From Agreia sp. Leaf210 (GTDB taxonomy: Bacteria; Actinomycetota; Actinomycetes; Actinomycetales; Microbacteriaceae): a DNA stretch of 64,000 nucleotides. Positions 60,028 through 64,000 of the stretch are shown one piece after another. The translations under genes and the position numbers were made by a program. The DNA is taken from assembly GCF_001421485.1 (NCBI RefSeq), contig NZ_LMKK01000001.1, positions 439,717-503,716 on the forward strand, read 5' to 3'. Position 1 is the first letter of the stretch, and the number at the start of each line of letters is the position of its first letter. The notes beneath the pieces were generated by a model, which searched no databases, had not been told where the DNA came from, and worked only from the letters and a program-made list of their open reading frames with translations.

Positions 60028-60818
60028 CGGCGCGGGGCCGTTCCGATCGAGCGTCGACGAAACGGCCAGCGCCGCTGGATACCCCACTGGGTCACCCGCA
60101 GCATCGCCTCGACCACGATGGCCCGGCTCATCTTGGACTCGCCGCGCTCGCGTTCGCGGAACTCGATCGGAAGCTCGATCACGGAGCCGCCGCCGTCGAG
60201 GACACGGAGGGTCATATCCACCTGGAAGCAGTAGCCCTTCGAATCGACGGATCGAAGATCCATGCTCGCGATGCTGTCTGCCCGATACACCCGGAACCCT
60301 GCGGTGACGTCGTGCACCGCGATCCCCAGCATGAGCCGCGCATAGACGTTGCCCGCTCGGCTCAGCAGCTGCCTGCTGAGTGGCCAGTTCACCACTGAGC
60401 CACCGGGTACCCAGCGGGAACCGATGGCGAGCTGTCTGCGGGAGTCGCCGCTCGCGGCCAGACTCTCGACGAGGGCCGGTAGCCGCTCGGGCGGATGCGA
60501 GCCATCGGCATCCATCTCGATCAGGTAGTCGTAACCGCGCTCGAGACCCCAGCCGAAGCCTTCGACGTAGGCCGAGCCGAGGCCGAGCTTGCCCGCTCGA
60601 TGAAGCACGTGGATCCGCTCGTCGGCCTCACTCGCATCGTCGGCGATCTTGGCGGTGCCGTCGACGCTGTTGTCATCGACGACGAGCAGATGCGCCGCCG
60701 GCATCGAGGCGAAGACGCGGTCGACGATCCACGTGAGGTTCTCTGCCTCGTTATAGGTGGGAACGATGACGAGGCACCCTGCGCCTACTGGTGAATCGGC
60801 GTTGAGTGAATCTGACAT
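60024..60818 (-). CDS. Polyprenol monophosphomannose synthase-like GT2
   Basis: A 264-residue GT2 enzyme with no membrane helix. VPTYNEAENL, VVDDNSVDGT, EMDADGSHPP and GSRWVPGG follow the pattern of DPM1/Ppm1, which transfers mannose from GDP-mannose to polyprenyl phosphate for extracytoplasmic mannosyl transfer. The ATG at 60818 with GAAGAACAG upstream is preferred over the frame start at 60848. It lies next to the O-antigen ligase-like genes and a GtrA gene, a fitting envelope setting. Confidence 0.9.
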   Translation of the reverse strand: MSDSLNADSPVGAGCLVIVPTYNEAENLTWIVDRVFASMPAAHLLVVDDNSVDGTAKIADDASEADERIHVLHRAGKLGLGSAYVEGFGWGLERGYDYLIEMDADGSHPPERLPALVESLAASGDSRRQLAIGSRWVPGGSVVNWPLSRQLLSRAGNVYARLMLGIAVHDVTAGFRVYRADSIASMDLRSVDSKGYCFQVDMTLRVLDGGGSVIELPIEFRERERGESKMSRAIVVEAMLRVTQWGIQRRWPFRRRSIGTAPRR

Positions 60819-61004
60819 CTGTTCTTCTCGATTGCTGATGATGTGCACTGCTGAATGCAGCGGCGCTGGTGAGTATCTGACGGCCTCAGCAAGGTTCTTG
60901 GGTCGACGAGCATGCGGCGGCGCTCGCAGGGCATCATCACAGGCATGAAGAGGCAGGGACGTGTGGGAAAGCCAGAGGAGAGCGCGCTCGGTAGTCTTGC
61001 CTCT

Positions 61005-62381
61005 ATGAACTCCGTGACCAGCACCGGCCGCTCCGCACTGGCCGTGCTCACGTTCTTCACCCTTTTCGCCGGAGATTTCTGGCGCAACCTCATCGGCTGG
61101 TACGGCTTCGCGGCTCTCGCCCTCGCCGTCGTCATCACGCTGGTCGTCTTGATCACCCGCGATCGAGGATGGCGCCAGCTCACATGGCGCCGTGTTCCGC
61201 TCTCTCTGGCCGCGTTCCTGGCCCTCGCCGTGGTGTCGATCGCCTGGTCCTTCTACCCCGGGGCAACGCTGCTCGGACTCGTTGCCCAGTCGGGCCCCGT
61301 CGTCGCCGCGATCTTCCTCGCCACCTCGATGACCTGGCCCCGCATCCTCACTGCGCTGGGGCGGGCCACCAGGTGGATTCTCGGACTGTCGCTGCTGTTC
61401 GAGTTCATCGTCGCCGTCTTCGTGCGCCGACCGATCATTCCGTTCTGGGTCGACTACGGCGATGGAAAATTGCCGAACGCCTTCTTCTGGAGCCAGGCCG
61501 ACCTCTTCACCGGCGCTCCGATTCAGGGCATCGTCGGCAACCGCAATCTGCTGGCCTTCATCGCCGTGATCGCGCTGGTCTGTCTCGTGCTCGAACTCAC
61601 CTCCAGATCGCTCGGTCGCAGGCGCTCCTATGCCTGGATCGCCATAGCCGTGGCGACTCTGGCGCTCACCCGGTCGACCACGGCCATCGCCGTGCTCGTC
61701 GTCGTGGCCGCGGCCGCGGGCATCCTGATTCTCATGCGGCGCTCGAACGCGAGGCGGCGCCGAGTGGTACTCGCGTCGAGCACGGTCGGCGTCGCCGCAG
61801 CCGCGGTTCTGATCGGGGTGTTCTCGTCGCAGATTCTGCGACTCTTCGGCAAGAGCTCAGACCTCACCGGCCGCTTCGACATCTGGAACGCCGTCACCGC
61901 GCTCGCACAGCAACGCCCCGTCTTCGGCTGGGGCTGGGTGAGCTACTGGGTGCCGTGGGTCGAGCCGTTCACCCACCTCGCCGAGCGCAAAGGCGTGACC
62001 TATCTCCAGGCGCACAACGCGTGGCTCGACGTGTGGCTGCAGCTCGGCATCGTCGGGTTGGTGCTGTTCATCGCTGCGGTCGTCGGCGCCTGCTGGCGGG
62101 CCTGGTGGTTCGCGGTCGACCCGCAATTGGATACTCGGGGCACGCCGCTTCCGTTCGTTCCGGTCACGCTCTTGCCCGCTCTCATACTCACCCTGCTCGT
62201 CGCCCAGTCGTTCGTGGAATCGCGCATGCTCGTCGAGGGCGGATTCGCGCTGCTCGCGCTCATGGCACTGAAGACGAGGCGCGACGTGGGCGCAACCGAG
62301 ATCGACCTCACGGTGCCCGACGGTGGTCCGGTGGAGTCCGACAGACCCGCACTGCTTCGACGGGTCGGCTTCTCACGGTGA
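61005..62381 (+). CDS. O-antigen ligase/polymerase-like membrane protein
   Basis: A polytopic protein (458 residues from the ATG at 61005) with about 10-12 helices. It carries the Wzy/WaaL signature segment with GIVGNRNLLAFIAVI and the periplasmic DLTGRFDIWNAVTALAQQRPVFGWGW, followed by HNAWLDVWLQLGIVGLV. The start could also be GTG 60963 (AGGG upstream); the ATG has a TAGTCT hexamer 7 bases before it, which fits a leaderless start. The stop overlaps the next gene as GTGA. Confidence 0.85.
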   Translation: MNSVTSTGRSALAVLTFFTLFAGDFWRNLIGWYGFAALALAVVITLVVLITRDRGWRQLTWRRVPLSLAAFLALAVVSIAWSFYPGATLLGLVAQSGPVVAAIFLATSMTWPRILTALGRATRWILGLSLLFEFIVAVFVRRPIIPFWVDYGDGKLPNAFFWSQADLFTGAPIQGIVGNRNLLAFIAVIALVCLVLELTSRSLGRRRSYAWIAIAVATLALTRSTTAIAVLVVVAAAAGILILMRRSNARRRRVVLASSTVGVAAAAVLIGVFSSQILRLFGKSSDLTGRFDIWNAVTALAQQRPVFGWGWVSYWVPWVEPFTHLAERKGVTYLQAHNAWLDVWLQLGIVGLVLFIAAVVGACWRAWWFAVDPQLDTRGTPLPFVPVTLLPALILTLLVAQSFVESRMLVEGGFALLALMALKTRRDVGATEIDLTVPDGGPVESDRPALLRRVGFSR

Positions 62382-63682
62382 GACTCTCCGAGCACCCCGG
62401 CTGGGCGGTGGTCGCGGCGATCTTCGGCTCTCCGCGGTTCTCGGCCGTGCTTGCGACGACGGCCATCGGGTCTGCGCTGTCGGTGAATCTCATCAAGGCG
62501 ACGATGGGGTGGGCAGGGCTGATCGGCATCCTGAGCGCGCTCGTCGCGTTTGCGACCATCTCTCTGATCGCCCGACGCAAAGACCTCGACTGGCACGGAG
62601 TGCTGCCGCTGTCGCTCGTGGTCTTTCTCGCCTGGTGCGCCATCACGATCGTGTGGAGTCGGTATCAGTCGTCGAGCGTGACCGGGGTGATCTACCAGCT
62701 CACGTTCGCGTTCCTCGCCCTGTACGTCGCCCTGGTGCGCGATCTCATTCAGATCGTGCGGGCGGTCGGCGACGTCATGCGCGTGCTGCTCACGGCCTCT
62801 CTCGCGCTCGAGATCCTGTCTGGCCTGCTGCTCGACCTTCCGATCGTGTTTCTGCGCATTCAGGGCAACCTCGACGAGGGAGGGCCGCTGCAGGGCATCT
62901 TCGGCTCACGCAACATGCTGGGCTTCATCGCCCTGATCGCGCTCGTCACCTTTCTGGTGGAACGCAATACCCGGTCTGTGCCGCGAGGACTCAGCCTGTA
63001 CTCCATCGTTCTGGCGGCGGTATTGCTGCTCGGGTCGCGCTCGCCCATCTCGCTCGGAGTCGCCGGCATCGTGCTCGTCGCAGCGGCCGCGGTGCTCGCG
63101 CTCCGCCGCGCTCGCCCGGAGCTCCGGCGGAGCCTGCAGATCGGAATGCTCGTCATTCTCGTGATCGGAACCCTCAGCGCGTACTTCGTGCGCACGCGCA
63201 TCCTGGCGATCGTGGGGGCGAGGTCGGAGTTCACGTATCGTCTCGAGATCTGGAACCAGCTGTCGAGCCTCATCGACTACAACCAGCTGGAGGGGTGGGG
63301 CTGGGTCGGTCTGTGGCGGCCCAATGTGTCGCCGTTCTTCGCCCTCGACTTCGTGGGCAACCGTCAGCACACCTCGGGACTCAACGCCTTCATCGACGTG
63401 TACTTTCAGGCCGGACTCATCGGCCTCGCGATCTTCGTGGGCATGGCGGGGTTGGCGCTCGTGCGCTCCTGGATTCTGGCGACCTCGAAGAAGAGCGTCA
63501 TCTACATGTGGCCGGCGCTCATTCTGATCGTGCTGCTCGTGACGAGCATGGCCGAGAGCGTCATGCTCGTCGAGTACGGCTGGATGTTCTTCGTGATGTG
63601 CATGGTGAAGGCCGCGCACTCGCTGAGCTGGCGGCAGGGGCTCGCGCTGAAGCCGCCTACGACGGAGTTGCCCGGGTCTTAG
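62378..63682 (+). CDS. O-antigen ligase/polymerase-like membrane protein, second copy
   Basis: A 434-residue polytopic paralogue of the preceding gene. It has the same signatures: GIFGSRNMLGFIALI, SEFTYRLEIWNQLSSLI, EGWGWVGLW and SGLNAFIDVYFQAGLIGL. The GTG at 62378 overlaps the stop of its neighbour (GTGA), so the pair is translationally coupled. The upstream part of the long frame is antisense-like shadow of the first gene and is not used. Two ligases side by side could attach different polymers or work as a pair. Confidence 0.85.
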   Translation: MRLSEHPGWAVVAAIFGSPRFSAVLATTAIGSALSVNLIKATMGWAGLIGILSALVAFATISLIARRKDLDWHGVLPLSLVVFLAWCAITIVWSRYQSSSVTGVIYQLTFAFLALYVALVRDLIQIVRAVGDVMRVLLTASLALEILSGLLLDLPIVFLRIQGNLDEGGPLQGIFGSRNMLGFIALIALVTFLVERNTRSVPRGLSLYSIVLAAVLLLGSRSPISLGVAGIVLVAAAAVLALRRARPELRRSLQIGMLVILVIGTLSAYFVRTRILAIVGARSEFTYRLEIWNQLSSLIDYNQLEGWGWVGLWRPNVSPFFALDFVGNRQHTSGLNAFIDVYFQAGLIGLAIFVGMAGLALVRSWILATSKKSVIYMWPALILIVLLVTSMAESVMLVEYGWMFFVMCMVKAAHSLSWRQGLALKPPTTELPGS

Positions 63683-64000
63683 GACAGACGCTCTGCCTCG
63701 GCCGTCGCCGCTTTGTTCTTCAGGGCAGTATGCCCATCAGCACGGGTGGGTGCGTATACCCAGAACCGGTACATGAGGAACCGGAAAGCAGTAGCCAGGA
63801 CCAGACCGATGACATTGGCGGAGATGTTGTCTGCGGCGAGGTTGTCGAACCCGAGAACGTAATGCGAGATCCACAGACAGAACAGGCTGATGCCGAGACC
63901 GACGACCGCGATCGCGGCGAATTCGATCAGCTCGAGCACGAAGTTACGACGTCGATGCTCCCTGAACGTCCAGTATCGGTTGCCGAACCACGTCGCCAAC
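63679..64000 (-). CDS. GtrA-family membrane protein (5' end beyond the window)
   Basis: The visible 106 residues end the protein; the 5' part lies past the right edge. FGNRYWTFREH is the family's signature just after the second helix, and two more helices follow (about 25-46 and 58-75). GtrA proteins are proposed to flip polyprenyl-phosphate-linked sugars across the membrane, or to accompany such enzymes. Position beside the mannosyltransferase-like gene and the two ligase-like genes fits a glycan export locus. The stop overlaps the last ligase stop by 4 bases. Confidence 0.85.
   Translation of the reverse strand, partial: LATWFGNRYWTFREHRRRNFVLELIEFAAIAVVGLGISLFCLWISHYVLGFDNLAADNISANVIGLVLATAFRFLMYRFWVYAPTRADGHTALKNKAATAEAERLS

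Noticed and set aside
61169-62377. N-terminal extension of the second ligase-like protein
   Set aside because: This part overlaps the first ligase-like gene in another frame and is arginine-rich noise. The GTGA overlap at 62378 marks the real start.

Overview
The window is high-GC, densely coded actinobacterial chromosome. No gene-free stretch exceeds 300 bases. Two WhiB regulators, an MtrA/MtrB/LpqB operon, an Rv3235-family protein, DUF3499, DUF5719, a PdtaS-type kinase, GTG and TTG starts, and several apparently leaderless genes point to Actinobacteria. The gene content and the absence of any mycolate genes fit Microbacteriaceae best, but the genus cannot be told from this sequence. The order whiB1 - pdtaS - Rv3235-like - secA - hpf - comF - lpqB - mtrB - mtrA - ahcY - DUF3499 - zincin-like protein - whiB2 - manA follows the Rv3219-Rv3260 region of Mycobacterium tuberculosis, so much of positions 23-59 kb is conserved core.

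Layout. 1-238: start of otsA (cut by the window edge). 433-627: small membrane protein. 631-7489: a catabolic locus in which a glutamine-synthetase-like enzyme, a class I amidotransferase-type hydrolase, an aldehyde dehydrogenase, an SDR oxidoreductase and an FCD-GntR regulator are read leftwards as one overlapping unit, divergent from an ethanolamine-type permease. The set suggests uptake and gamma-glutamylation of an amino alcohol, followed by oxidation and hydrolysis. 7620-14342: one short unknown gene, then five overlapping genes: MoxR-type ATPase, unknown protein, HExxH-plus-VWA protein, unknown helical protein and a PaaK-like adenylate-forming enzyme. I consider this the best candidate for an undescribed system. 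14351-17577: divergent zwf and a GH15 hydrolase. 17600-22877: arfB, two alpha/beta hydrolases, a proline-rich membrane protein, an MmpS-like lipoprotein, tRNA-Lys, peroxiredoxin and DUF2200.

22906-32991: a membrane protein, whiB1, a leftward operon (SAF protein, CpaE-like ATPase, PdtaS kinase), a small HTH protein, an unknown protein, the Rv3235-family protein, secA and hpf. 33003-37967: comF, lpqB, mtrB and mtrA. 38094-45438: a second, well-known type of MoxR locus (membrane protein, DUF4129, DUF4350, MoxR, DUF58), with SpoIIM-like and RDD proteins. 45435-53878: a Nudix-like protein, ahcY, DUF3499, a zincin-like protein, DUF5719, a giant GT2 membrane protein and whiB2. 54049-64000: galE with a 51-residue membrane protein overlapping its start, a GlxA-type regulator, an AbiEi/endonuclease-like gene flanked by matching inverted repeats, manA, an acyl-CoA dehydrogenase, a polyprenol-phosphate-mannose-synthase-like GT2, two overlapping O-antigen-ligase-like genes and a cut GtrA gene. 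The last part looks like a cell-envelope glycopolymer locus supplied by galE and manA.

No CRISPR array, rRNA, insertion sequence or prophage was seen.
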